From assembly GCA_030867875.1 (NCBI GenBank), contig JAOWCC010000019.1, forward strand, positions 80,132,861 to 80,196,860: 64,000 nt of DNA, in the 5' to 3' direction. Source of the DNA: Actinernus sp. WN-2022. Its lineage: Eukaryota; Cnidaria; Anthozoa; Actiniaria; Actinernidae. Positions within the stretch are counted from its first letter, which is position 1. Every line of letters starts with the position of its first letter. This document shows, one piece after another, positions 12,323-23,800 of the stretch. The translations under genes and the position numbers were made by a program. The notes beneath the pieces are model-generated. The model made no database searches. It saw only the letters and a program-made list of their open reading frames with translations, and was not told the DNA's origin.

Positions 12323-13984
12323 ATGTTCTTCAGCAGTTTGCACTTAGCAATCACAAACAGCAGCTACTGGAATATAAACCTGAAGCCCAAACAAGTGAAG
12401 TGTTTGGAAGCGATTTACTTTGGGAAAGATGTGGTCGCAGTATTGCCGACGGGATACGGAAAGTCGATGATTTTTCATCTTCTGCCGTCGCTTTTCTACG
12501 ACAAAATGAACTATGGACGGTCGGGTGCACCACTCTCTCCAGTCATTATTGTTGTTTCTCCGTTAAATGCTCTTATTCAAGACCAGATTAAGAGAAGCAA
12601 TGAACGAGGAAACATTAGAGCGATCATTCTCAACGTCAAGAGAAAAAAGGAGAGCGAGGAGTTAGAGTTGAATTGTAGTGACCTCTTGAAGTTGAAAGAC
12701 TCGAAGTACGACATTGTATTCACGCACCCCGAAGCCTGTTTGTCGTGCAAGGAAGGAGCCGAATTATTCCAAAGCAGGCCCTATCAACGCTCCGTACAAG
12801 CAATAATAATCGATGAAGCCCACTGTATTTTAGAATGTTGAGTTTATATTTTGTTGTGTTTACTAAAGTGTAGTTTTTGGAAGAAATTTAAATTTTCAAA
12901 AAAATGATAAAAGCTCCCTGCTTGCAGAACCTTCTCTATATTTCGGTCTGCCTTCTTTTCCCCGCCAGTCCGATTACAGAAAGGAAGGAATAGAAGGCTA
13001 TGCAAGCATGCATAAATAACAAGCTTAATGAAGTGCAGTGCAAATATCCTTATTAAATATGGCTTCGAAATTAATCGATGTTGAAGCCTTAATAAGTTAT
13101 TTAGAAATTTCTCAAAATCTTTGTTTAGGGGAGATGATTTCAGGAAGGACTACTCCCGACTAGCTATGTTGTGTGCTACATTTCCTTGTGTTCCTGTGGT
13201 TGCACTCACTGCAACAGCAAGCAAGAGAGATGTCGGAGCTATCAAGGACTCCTTAAACTTGAAAATTCCAGTTGAAGTCATAGGGAATCCTTATAACAGA
13301 CCCAACATATTCTTTGAAAAAGTGTTCCGGAAGGGTGACGACATAGACAGTTTTGAGGCAATATTGAAGCCTATTACTAGTAGTTTAAAAGAAAGCAGGT
13401 TGGATTATCCTCTGACCATATTGTACCTTCCCCTTAAATGGTGTGGGTTTGCCTTTAATTTTTTTGAAAGAAATTTGGGAACCGAGCAGTATCATCCTTT
13501 GAATGCTGAAGCCTTACCAGAAAACAGAATGTTTGCTCAGTATCACTCACCTCAAACAACAGCAATGAAATATCAAATTCTAAAGGAACTTGGCTCACCT
13601 TCGTCAAAAGTGAGAGTAGTGTTTGCAACAGTTGCAATGGGGATGGGTGTTGACATACCACATATCAGAAATGTGATCCATGTTGGACCTCCACGCACCA
13701 TCAGAGAATATGTTCAAGAAACTGGACGAGCAGGACGGGAGGGGAGACCATCAAATGCTGTGTTGTTCTACAACAATCGCGATATTGCTAAGAACCGTGA
13801 GGGGATCAGTGAGGATGTACGGACTTTCTGCCGCCTGGATGGTTGCTTTAGAAAATTCCTATTAAATTGTTTAGATGCAGAAATGCCAGGTACTGTTGGC
13901 CACTTTTGTTGTAGTTATTGTAAGCCTCGCTGTGACTGTCAAGAGTGTGTCAGAGATGGGCCCACTAATGCAGGTGCACAATAG
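12323..13984 (+). pseudogene. RecQ-like SF2 DNA helicase, two exons, splice donor mutated
   Basis: Exon 1 (12323-12837) begins at the first in-frame ATG and carries Walker A PTGYGKS (residues 42-48) and DEAH (164-167). Exon 2 (13129-13984) carries TATAS, a helicase C-terminal region with QETGRAGREGRP near 368, and a cysteine-rich tail of the RecQ zinc-binding type. The product would be 456 aa; no winged-helix or HRDC region follows, so it is shorter than typical RecQ proteins. RecQ enzymes unwind DNA 3' to 5' using ATP. Joining exon 1 at TG with exon 2 at G restores the conserved LEWGDDFR, but the intron then begins TTGAGT instead of GTGAGT, so the donor is probably lost by a G-to-T change. 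The gene is divergent from the unknown gene at 11511. Confidence 0.85.
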
Positions 13985-14131
13985 TTTCTATAGATTGAAG
14001 GGACCAGAACATTTATCAGTTAATGACAAAACTACAGACAGTCAAGAGTTGTTTTTCCTCTGAAGCTCATGAATTTAATAATGTCCTTATCTTTGGATTT
14101 AAGAGCTGATGTTATTTAAATGACGGACGGA

Positions 14132-14201
14132 GTAAAACGCAGGGTGCAGGGCACGCAGGGCACGCAGGGTACGCAGGGCACGCAGGACACGCAGGGTGTT
14201 A
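14132..14201. repeat. 9-mer minisatellite, left arm of foldback
   Basis: Tandem, slightly varied copies of ACGCAGGGC/T. The mirrored array at about 15931-16045 (CCCTGCGTA units) is longer, about 11 units against 7, so the arrays changed length independently after the palindrome formed. Confidence 0.85.
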
Positions 14202-14693
14202 AAAAAAATTGAGTTACATAATTTAGTGCCTTTGAAATATCAGATTGCAAAGATCAATTGTTCACATGGCAAATATTATGCTAATTTTAGAGTGAAAGTA
14301 CTGAAAAGGGTAGCGACAAAACGCTGACCAGGACCATGGACCACCCCCGTGGACCACCCATAAATGTCATATATTTTTCAAGAATGAAAGTTTTTACATT
14401 TATAGCGAGTTTGACTTGTGGCAAGTCTAACATTTTTACTTTGTGTTCTGGTGACAAAGACTGTTATCGTAGTTTTGCCTTTACTTGCTGTTGCATTAAA
14501 CAGTATCTAAAAACCTACGAGGCCTTGACTTACCTTACCTATTCCACTATAAGTAAAGGCAAGGAACTGTTTTCCGAGAACCGGAGCGCCATAGATATAG
14601 GAAGAAAGAAAAACTTCTGATTTCCGCGCTCAATCCCCGAAGCGCATCTTCTCTACAAGTATTTTATTTCAATACACCAGTTTCAGTCGGTAC

Positions 14694-14765
14694 TTGAATG
14701 ACCGAGTGGTTAGAGCGTTCGTCCTTTAATCCAGAGGTCCGGAGTTCATTTCTCGGAGCGCACAA
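14694..14765 (+). repeat. tRNA-like segment within foldback arm
   Basis: A TGACCGAGTGGTTAGAGCG box A-like motif is followed by a degenerate box B region (GGTCCGGAGTTCA). The same segment is mirrored in the other arm at about 15361-15423. It looks like a tRNA-derived SINE fragment captured before the palindrome formed, not a functional tRNA. Confidence 0.5.
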
Positions 14766-16065
14766 TTTTTGTCGATTTTTTTCTTCTTCCTCTTTTTAAG
14801 TTTTCTTCTTAGCGTTCTACCTTCCACACCAGTAGTATTCTTTAAACCCACCATCAGCCAGCTACAAAATTAATATTCGCTCCTTGCTGAAGTCATTGTT
14901 TACCTGATTTCTGCCTCGTTTAATAGCGTAAATTAAATTTCAAGCTAAAACAGACAGACTACATCAGTTGAAAGAGAATTTTAAACTCAGTAATCCCCGA
15001 AAATTTGAGATTCATATGTTAAATATTTATGGTGAAATTGACTTTTTCAAAACTGTAAAATGGGCTGGGTGACACAGTTTAATTCTTTATAAATTTTGAG
15101 ATTTTTAATCGCTCATTCCTCAAATTATTTATTATCACTCTCAATTCTCTTTCAGCTGATGTAGTCTGTCTGTTTTAGCTTGAACTTTAATTTACGCTAT
15201 TAAACGAGGCAGAAATCAGGTAAACAATGACTTCAGCAAGGAGCGAATATTAATTTTGTAGCTGGCTGATGGTGGGTTTAAAGAATACTACTGGTGTGGA
15301 AGGTAGAACGCTAAGAAGAAAACTTAAAAAGAGGAAGAAGAAAAAAATCGACAAAAATTGTGCATTTGAACTCCGGACCTCTGGATTAAAGGACGAACGC
15401 TCTAACCACTCGGTCATTCAAGTACCGACTGAAATTAGTGTATTGAAATAAAATATATGTAGAGAAGATGCGCTTCGGGGACAGAAGTTTTTCTTTCAGT
15501 CCTATGGCGCTCCGGTTCTCGGAAAACAGTTCCTTGCCTTTACTTGTAGTGGAATAGGTAAGGTAAGTCAAGGCCTCGTAGGTTTTTGGATACTGTTTAA
15601 TGCAACAGCAAGTAAAGGCAAAACTACGATAACAGTCTGTGTTACCAGAACACAAAGTAAAAATGTTAGACTTGCCACAAGTCAAACTCGCTATAAATGT
15701 AAAAACTTTCATTCTCGAAAAATATATGACATTTATGGGTGGTCCACGGGGGTGGTCCATGGTCCTGGACCCGGTCCATGGGGTGGTCCATGGACCGGGG
15801 GTCAGCGTTTTGTCGCTACCCTTTTACTTTCACTCTAAAATTAGCATAATATTTGCCATGTGAACAATCGACCTTTGCAATCTGATATTTCAAAGGCACT
15901 AAATTATGTAACTCTATTTTTTTTAACACCCTGCGTACCCTGCGTACCCTGCGTACCCTGTGTGCTCTGCGTACCCTGCGTACCCTGCGTGCCCTGCGTA
16001 CCCTGCGTGCCCTGCGTACGGCTGCGTGCCCTGCACCCTGCGTTTTACTCCGTCCGTTTAAATGA

Positions 16066-18398
16066 TGTGTTTAGTATTATTAAACCAATTGCATACATGA
16101 TGTCCAATTTAAATAGGCACTGGTTCTATGACTCTAGCCCCCTACATGTATTCATGTTACCAACCTGACAAAAGCATGTTCACATGGATGTGACTACCGG
16201 TAAGGCCATCCCAATAAAATGTTGCATTTTCCATTTTTTGGGGGAACGTAAAAAAAAAAAGTTGAAGATTATTATTTTAAACTACATGTACACCTCTTCC
16301 AAGTTGTACATATTAGTTTCTGGCCTTTCTCATGCAAATTGTAAATCCACAACTAGAGGAAAACGTAATTGAGGAATACATGAATTTTTTTATAAATGTG
16401 AGAGTTCAAACCGACCGACCCACTATCATGAGACAGAGGCGATGGGAAACATTTTTTTATTGGGATGACCTAAAGAGTCCTTAGCAATGATATGGTAATT
16501 GAAATTGGACATGCCATTTATGCAATGGGTGTTTTTATGTACATTTGTATATGCCTGAGTTTGTAAAAGAATAATTTCATAGTAGGGTGGAAGTTTACCC
16601 AGTTATAATGAATTTGGTCATACAAATGTAACAAAGTTCCTAATATAATGAACCAATTATGCCAGTTCCTCGGCACTTGTTTTAACCAGGTTCCACTACT
16701 GTACATACTAAAATTGTTAAGTAAACATCTCTTCAGTTATAAAGGGAGATGATAACATTTCTGTGTATCTATTAGTAAATAAAAGAGCCCTAGTGTTGAT
16801 ACAAAATCAATCAAATAGAAAATCACCATACCAATTTGTGTTAACAATTTGCATCATTCTCATTGAAGTAAATCTTTCTCCAAGTCTGCAGACTACTTCC
16901 TTTGCTAAAATATCATATATTGTGGTTTAGCTTATTAATAATTAAGCAATCTCTTTGATTGCAGCCATTTCCTTATTGTCACTTAATTAGAATAATATGT
17001 CCAATATGTTTCAATAATCAAAGCAACAATTAATTTGACAATATATACACAGTACTGTGTTTTAAACAAATTGTGACCATCCCCACAAGCACAGCAGCCT
17101 ACCCCCCCCCCCCCCCCCCCCCCCCCAACTAAATAATGACCGGTCCCTTAATCCACCATAGAGTAATATGCTTAATTGAAGGGCTTTCTGCAATAAGGCA
17201 TTGGTGTCTCCTGATCACATTATACATTCTTGTTCAATTGCTTTGTTTGCTAAGGGAGAATTTAGAACATGATCAAGCATCACTTACACCTTTTTTTTTA
17301 CACATCCCTTCAATTACTCTAATCTCTTGCTTCCTTTTGTTTGGATCTAATAATAGACACTGACTATTGTTTCATAGGTTAACTTAAAAATGACTCTTAT
17401 CAAAATTCACTACTAGATAAAAATCTTTGTTGTAGTTATTGTGAAAACCTGTTAAAAAAACTGGTGAATAACATGTTAAGCAAAACGTTTATGAAAGTTC
17501 AATGAAAAAATGGCAAAATAACCAGGCTGCAAATGTATAAATTTATAAAATTCGGATTCGGATTAAATGTTATTCACAGGTTTTATGCATATTTTTTTCA
17601 CAGCCTTTTATCCAGTAGTGAATGTTGTCCTAAAAATTAATCAAACCCTTTAGCAAAAATATGTTGTTTGAATCAGAATTATGTAAAGTTTCATTCACAA
17701 GGCAAAATTATATTTTGTTGGCCTCCTAAGGCATCACATAATTACCATTTGATATTGGAAATAAAAACTTTATCACTTGTAGACACCATTTAACCTATTC
17801 TCTTTATAATGTAGAATCGATATTTAAGTGATAAAACAAATTGGGCTTTATAAAGACATTTTAATTATTTTTCTTTCATGGTAGCCAACTTTCGATGTTA
17901 CGCACAAAGGATTTAATGCGAAGCTCTGGGGTAAGTTAAATTTCTTCTTTTCTCATTTCATGAATCACTTAGCATTATTTTCCAAAGTCTCATATTGAAA
18001 CCTTTGTGCATGACAAGTGAAGCATTATATTGAAAGTGAGTTATCCTTTATGCTTGATTATCTTAGATGCTTATCACTCTTGTAGCTTTATACAGCTATG
18101 TGATTTCATACATGACGACCATCTTCTTCAAACATGTGATAAAAATCTTCCAATTCACATGCTGGCCTGAGTTTGCTTTTTTTAAATAAAACAACATATT
18201 TACAAAGTTATAGGAAAGCCTCAGCAGTAAAACATGTTATTTTTCCAGTCAGATTATTTTTTATCTGTCTCAAAAATGTGCACAACAAATTTTATGTTTC
18301 ATAAATGGGTCACATGTGAAATTACATTGCTGTATTAAAATGGTTAAAAACTAATATATAGTTGTAGCATCTGCCTCAAGTAATTCCTCAACAAATGT
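16066..18398. other. Non-coding interior of the giant element
   Basis: No exon chain was recognised. The stretch contains a poly-C run at about 17103-17126, AT-rich sequence and the 3' flank of the DUF6589-type gene, which ends at 18399. Confidence 0.6.
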
Positions 18399-21300
18399 TT
18401 AATCTTCTCCCTCTTCATCTTCTCCTATTGGAGCATCTAGAAGAAGATTTCTCTTGTGGCATGTCAGCCACTTGTCAAATTCTTCATGATCAAGTGACAC
18501 TAGAGGATCAGCCATTATGTCTGGGAATGAGTCATGCTTTCTGCTTGGCTCATTTGCAAAAGGTCTTACTTCATGGAGATCTGCCAAGACTTTTCCCTCA
18601 TCCTTAGCTGATGAACTGTGAGTGTGTGATGAAGACTTGACAGCTTTCCTTACCTGATAATCATAGTTTTCAACTATTTTTCTTGCACCCCCAACAGCTC
18701 TGCTAGCACGTTCAATAGCCTTATCGGTTTTATTTGCACCCATCCCTTTGATCAGTTTCTTTATGTCATTGTTTCTGTTTTCTTGCAGAATGTCAATTTC
18801 AATGTTTTTGGCACTGCCACCTTTCCAATTAACAGTCGAGGCCCACATGCACTGATGTGCCTCTGCCTTAGAAAGGAAAACTTCATTTTGAATGATACTT
18901 ATAAGCATTTCTATAGAATATGCATTAAAGCCTGATGCTGACTTGAAATGAGGCAAGAGCTGTTTATTCAATGTTGACAGCCTCTCTCCATTGCCCTCTT
19001 TAACTGCATCCTTGAAATCAATGAATATGAAGTAATATTGAAGAAGACACAAGGAATAATTTCTGATGTAATCTTGGTCATTAGGACTCTCAGGCTCTTC
19101 CTCAATTAGTGGGATAGTAGGTGTTGATGTGATGAGGTATTCATCAATAAATGTATCTAATACAGAATTGAAATAATTCTCCTTGTTGTTACCAACATCC
19201 AAAATGTGGTAGGGTGGCTTGTTCCTTGTTGGGTGACCATCCTTGCTTTTCATGTTGAAGAACTGAACCAGTGCTTCAACAGTAAAGCACTTGCCAACAC
19301 TCAGAAATAACTGTTCACAGTCTTCAAAGTGTTTCACATCGACGGTCACATTCCTTCTTTGAAGCTTCTCTCGAAAGTACCTCAGACTGCCTTTCTCACG
19401 ACAAGAATTCTTGTACAGCTTCTTGAAAATTAACTACCAATATAGAAGAAATTGTTATAATAATTTTTGTTTTAATTTATTTACCCCCCCCCCCCCTCCC
19501 CCCTAATTAAGCACCCTTCCTCGATTAAGTGCCTTCCTTGAACATAAATTTCAACAAGGGTCCATGCAGGCTCTTAATTAAGAAAATATTGGTACTTAAG
19601 GGACTGTTCGTTAATTATAGATGTACAAAAAATTTCCCTTCCCCCTCTGGTCCCTTGCAAATGAAGTCAAGTCTGCCATCTTTGAAAACACTCTCAGTGG
19701 ATAAGTAGACTAGAGATGGGGCTATGAAATTCCACATGGAAATTTGAGCTTCCTGTGGTGGTGCATCCAACAGGGAGCCCAAAATAGCTGCCAATACTGC
19801 TCCATTCAAATACAGTTTAATAGAGTTCTCTTGAAAATCTGAAGTTCTGTTTAGTGTTGTTGAATAGTTTAAATTAAAACTAGTCGCCCTATTGCACGAA
19901 AATGCAAACGCTAAAACTGTACCCCACCCATTTTTACCAATACGGACTACAAATTGAAACAATTTTATTACCTTAAGGAAGCTCCTCTTGGTATGCCAAT
20001 GCACAATTCTGAATGGATAGAGGTGATCCAGCCTGTCTTTTGCAGTATGGCTTCCAGCCCTCAAAACTTTTGCTCCTGCCAATCCCACTCTGGTAAGTTG
20101 GTCCCCAAAACAGGGAATTGTTACATTTGCCAAGGGATCTTCAGCAGGTGACACAGGTGGCACATGTGCTGCTGGTTGGTCTGGTCTTGATGGACCAGCA
20201 ATTGGTGGACCAGTGGGGACATGGTCTTGATCTGGGAGCACACAAAGTCCAGCTTTAGCATAGATTTCTTGCACCCAAACCTCAAGCTGGTCCAAGACAT
20301 CAACCAGATCAGCATACTTTTTCTCATCTTTCATGAAAACAGGAAGTGGAACAACAACTGACTGATATTTCATCTCTGCCTGATAAGGACAAGGTGAATG
20401 TGTGGGCACAACATCCTTAAGAAAATCAAATGCTGGAAACACCTCACACAATATTTTTCCCAGGAAAATTTTTGTAGCGCTCTCTTGTGCATCTTTTTTC
20501 CTCATTACTTAAACTAGTTACATTCTTTAAATCACAACAGGAGAGATTTTTCTGTGGCCCATCATCAGGTAGGTGACCAGAAGTGACACGATCAAATACA
20601 ATGCTAGTTGCAACAGCATGTACACTTTTGTTCTGTTTGTCTGAATGCATGTCATGAACCTTGACATCCCAATCAATGTTGTCTAAGACAAAGACAAACT
20701 TCTTTCCTTGTTTTACCAGCTGAACTGCCTGATCCATGAAATGAGTTCCAAACCCCTCTTCAATTCTGTATTTCATTGTTTTCTCCAAACAGAACCCATA
20801 CTTGTTTAGCCTCTCTAGCAGCTAAAATAATAATAATATATTAATAATAATAATGGTTTAATTAAACATATTTTCACAAAAATCAGATTTACAATATGTT
20901 TACAAATAATAATAATCACTAAGGCTTCATAATTTATGTAGTCTAAATACATTTTCCTAACCCTTCCCCCTCAACTTTTTAGGTACCCCCCCCCCCAAAA
21001 AAAAACTCTTTACAGGTCCACAGAACATTTTTTAAAAGCCCTATAAAAGAGTAATGACTCATGACCTCTCCTGAAAACCCTCAAAGTCCCCTCCCCACAC
21101 ATCATTAACCTTCCATATAATTATGAACAATAAATGAAAGTATGGAGGAGATCTGCAGCCAAGGATAATTTATTCTAAGCTTTCCGCTATATCGACACGC
21201 CTTAATTTTCCCTTTCATTTTCTGTCCATTGTAGTCTGCATGGTAGACTATGTCAACGCTCAGTAATAATTTCAGTTGAATGTTCTAAACTTCGTTTATT

Positions 21301-22562
21301 CATTTACATAAAGTTATTATATCTTTAAAAAAAAACATACTGAAAAGTATACAGCCAAGACTTTCAAAAATAGATTGTTTTTGGCTCTATTGGCAGTATT
21401 TCCGGGTAGTATGACAAGACAACACTAATAAAAATAACACTTAAATTCAACAAAGCTGTGTGCCTCTACCTCTTGACTTGCATTTCCCTCTATGAGCAAC
21501 ACAGGTGTTAACTCTTTGTAGCCGGCTCAACTCATGGCATCTTCTAAACATGCATTATGATGCTGTAGATAAGTGCTAGAGGAGCTTTCTTTTTCTCTTC
21601 GTTATAATTAACTTGGATCATGGCAGATAACAAGTGGTATACTGTCGGGCACAGAGTTCGATTTTTATAAAATCGAGGGAACTTAAACCTGGGTATTCTG
21701 TTTCTCTTAGAACTGATTTGGTTTCTCTTCACGCCACTTCAAGCAACTCCTTGTCAACTTTTAAAAGCACTTTGGTCATCAGCTGGTTTTCTAACTCGAA
21801 GTCGGAATTACTTGGTACCTGTGAACAAAAATAATGCGTGAGATCAAAGGACGACTATTCTTTACTTTAGGCCAAAGCCAGTATTTCCTGTGTTGATATT
21901 TCCCATAATCAATTTTAATACTAATTACCTGGATTTGAGATGGAGTAATCGAGGCGGTTTCCAATCGTTTCGGAAGGTCATTCTGTATTAAAGGAGATGA
22001 CAAAAAAGATGGAAATTATCACATACAATTCGAATGTAAACATCAAATATTTCGCAGAATCATTCGATTAGCAAACATATGTAAACTACAAAGATAATCA
22101 AATAACTCGAAAAGGAAGAAAAATCTGAAAAGGTTTGGGACTCACCTCTTTTCCAGGCGTTAATTTATTAAAATTTAGCCCGCGACTACTTCCCACGTTT
22201 GAAGTCTTCGAACTTTTCCGCGTGTGTGGCGCAGACGGCGACTCTTCGATACACCTCTTCACCCTCTCGACCTTATTGAACGATTTCTGACTTTCTGTGA
22301 TGGTGGTCTTGAAAACTTTAAAATTATTCAGTCTTCTTTCGCATGGTCTACAGAGTAAATGTGGCAATTCACTGTGGTGAGGGAGTGCGTTGCCGTAAAG
22401 CTCCTCGGCTGTCGCTAGAACTTGGCGGTTAGCTTTGCTAAAAATATTTTTGCAATGCTGCACGTCTCCTATACCTTTACAAAGCCGACAGTAGCTTGAA
22501 TCTAAAGTTTCTTTCGACTTATATACTTTTTTCGGTGTTTGTAGATGACTATCACTTGACAT
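18399..22562 (-). pseudogene. DUF6589-type protein gene, frameshifted
   Basis: Five exons: 22562-22146, 21982-21929, about 21818-21470, 20821-19972 and 19433-18399, with canonical GT-AG junctions and about 900 aa in all. Exon 1 encodes a paired-cysteine zinc finger (C25/C28, C71/C74). Exon 4 carries the DN-I-D stretch (VFVLDNIDWDVKVHDM) and the GDQLTRV motif; exon 5 carries the family's C-terminal helical part (LLPHFKSASGFNAYSIEML). The DUF6589 family is uncharacterised and widespread in cnidarians and fungi. The spaced acidic residues suggest an RNase H-like DDE transposase fold, which is inference. Damage: frameshifts in exon 3 near 21730 and 21543 and one in exon 4 near 20480, in an A/T-rich run. 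A second M upstream at 22652 is possible. Divergent from the 11-exon gene. Confidence 0.7.
19500..19971 (-). other. Intron 4 of the DUF6589-type gene with an unrelated open segment
   Basis: The intron holds a long open stretch (about 19615-19960) that is not needed to join the flanking exons: FLK at 19972 continues directly into LIFKKLYKN at 19433. The segment has no recognised family. Near 19600 is a TTCGTTAATTATA motif resembling one at 43372, so it may be a small repeat insertion. Alternative exon use cannot be excluded. Confidence 0.5.
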
Positions 22563-22649
22563 GACCTCAAACTGCGTATTCTGACAGAGAACACACGTGT
22601 GTTTTATTTTGATGGCAACTTTTCCGTTCCCCCCTAGGATCAGTAGAGT

Positions 22650-23120
22650 CAAAATTTACACTAAGTACCTCCCTCTTATTACTTAATTATCACCTCCCAT
22701 ATTCTGGGAGGCAGGTGACCAGCCTCAACCAGGGTCTTTCTCTCTCTCTGTCCCACTCCTCTCTCGAGACCCTGGGAACGAGGTTGCTGTCCAGACAGCG
22801 CTGATCGAATGTATTACGTTGTTCATGTATTTTTATGGTCAACAAGAGCGCCAGTTGAAATATCCTGAGCCTGTTGGAAGGCTTTCGCCCTCGCGGGTCG
22901 ACCATTTTGATTTACTGTATTAAATTATGTAAATAAATTTACCTGGCGAGTGTTACGTGACCAGCACAGTGCGATCTGATTGGTGGTGAACTTGACCTTT
23001 AACGCATGCGCAGAAATTTTGCGACACCCAACTAAAAAATAAAAAATAGAAATAACGACTTGCATTTTAAGACTCGTTGCTGCCACAGGCAGCCCGAGTA
23101 ATTAGTAATTACTTTAAAAC
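22650..23120. promoter_or_regulatory. Bidirectional promoter region between two element genes
   Basis: The region separates the minus-strand DUF6589-type gene (start 22562) from the plus-strand 11-exon gene. It contains the hairpin module shared with the helicase promoter (about 22706-22796) and a CpG-richer tract near 22940-23010. A likely 5' non-coding exon of the plus gene follows (donor AAG|GTGAGT at about 23331). No TATA box is evident. Confidence 0.45.
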
Positions 23121-23178
23121 TGATGTATAAGGCTTACCGTCTGGCGTCTATCAGTATCACAGTATCAGGCATATCATC

Positions 23179-23217
23179 TCGAACCAAGGAGGATATCAAC
23201 CCAGAATTCCCTGCGCG
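23179..23217 (+). promoter_or_regulatory. Shared upstream motif (copy 1), 11-exon gene
   Basis: The block TCGAACCAAGGAGGATATC followed by AA and CCAGAATTCCCTGCGCG is nearly identical to the reverse complement of 34111-34157. There it lies about 55-100 nt upstream of the HIRAN gene start. Here it falls in the probable 5' untranslated exon or promoter of the 11-exon gene, in the same orientation relative to transcription. Confidence 0.65.
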
Positions 23218-23800
23218 CTCACATGTTTCAGCTCTCACATCGTCACGCTGTTTATTGAAGTCTGGAGTTACCCGCGAAAAGCCGCCTGTTTTAAGCATCG
23301 TTTTTTTCTGTACTTGGGTCGAGTTAAGGTGAGTTTCTATCTTCACTTCATTTCTTTGTCATTTATTGATCAGACTGAAGCGTTTATAATGGTTCATAAT
23401 CGAAATGGAGCGATGATCCGTTGCGATTTTGTTGTGCTTCTTTACACAACAGACTCCATTGTTCAACCGTCACGGTGTTGACCCTTTTGACAAAAGTGAG
23501 CTTTGTTCCTCTACCATGCAGTACATAAGGGTTTTTATACCCCAGTAGCCTAATTCAAGTGTCACACAACACATAGGATTGGAATGTACTCTAATGTACT
23601 CACGATTTACTGAATTATTAACAACTGAAACGAACGTTAAATTTGGCGCGAAACGGCCTTGATTCGGAGAAGAACTGATATGAAATATGGCGACTATTGC
23701 CTTTATTGGGAAACTCGCAGCCCCGATCGCTTTATTTGAGCTTAAACTCAACTGCTACTTGTTTGGTTTAGTTCTAGACATATGGAATCTTGGTTTTTGT

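Larger units (their letters stand above)
14124..16056. mobile_element. Mutator-like foldback element, 1.93 kb, 9-bp target duplication
   Basis: The two halves are near-perfect inverted copies (14124 to about 15060 against about 15120 to 16056), starting CGGACGGAGTAAAACGCAG and ending with its complement. The flanks are TTTAAATGA at 14115-14123 and 16057-16065. A 9-bp duplication with very long inverted repeats fits Mutator-like elements. Each arm contains a 9-mer minisatellite near its tip and a tRNA-like segment. It encodes no transposase; the long open frames on each arm are mirror images and are not genes. Confidence 0.85.

Noticed and set aside
14336..15760. Two similar ~100-residue open frames on opposite strands
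   Set aside because: They are mirror images produced by the foldback element, without splice context or family match.
15860..16168. Open frame rich in Cys-Val-Pro repeats
   Set aside because: It is the translation of the 9-mer minisatellite at the foldback tip.
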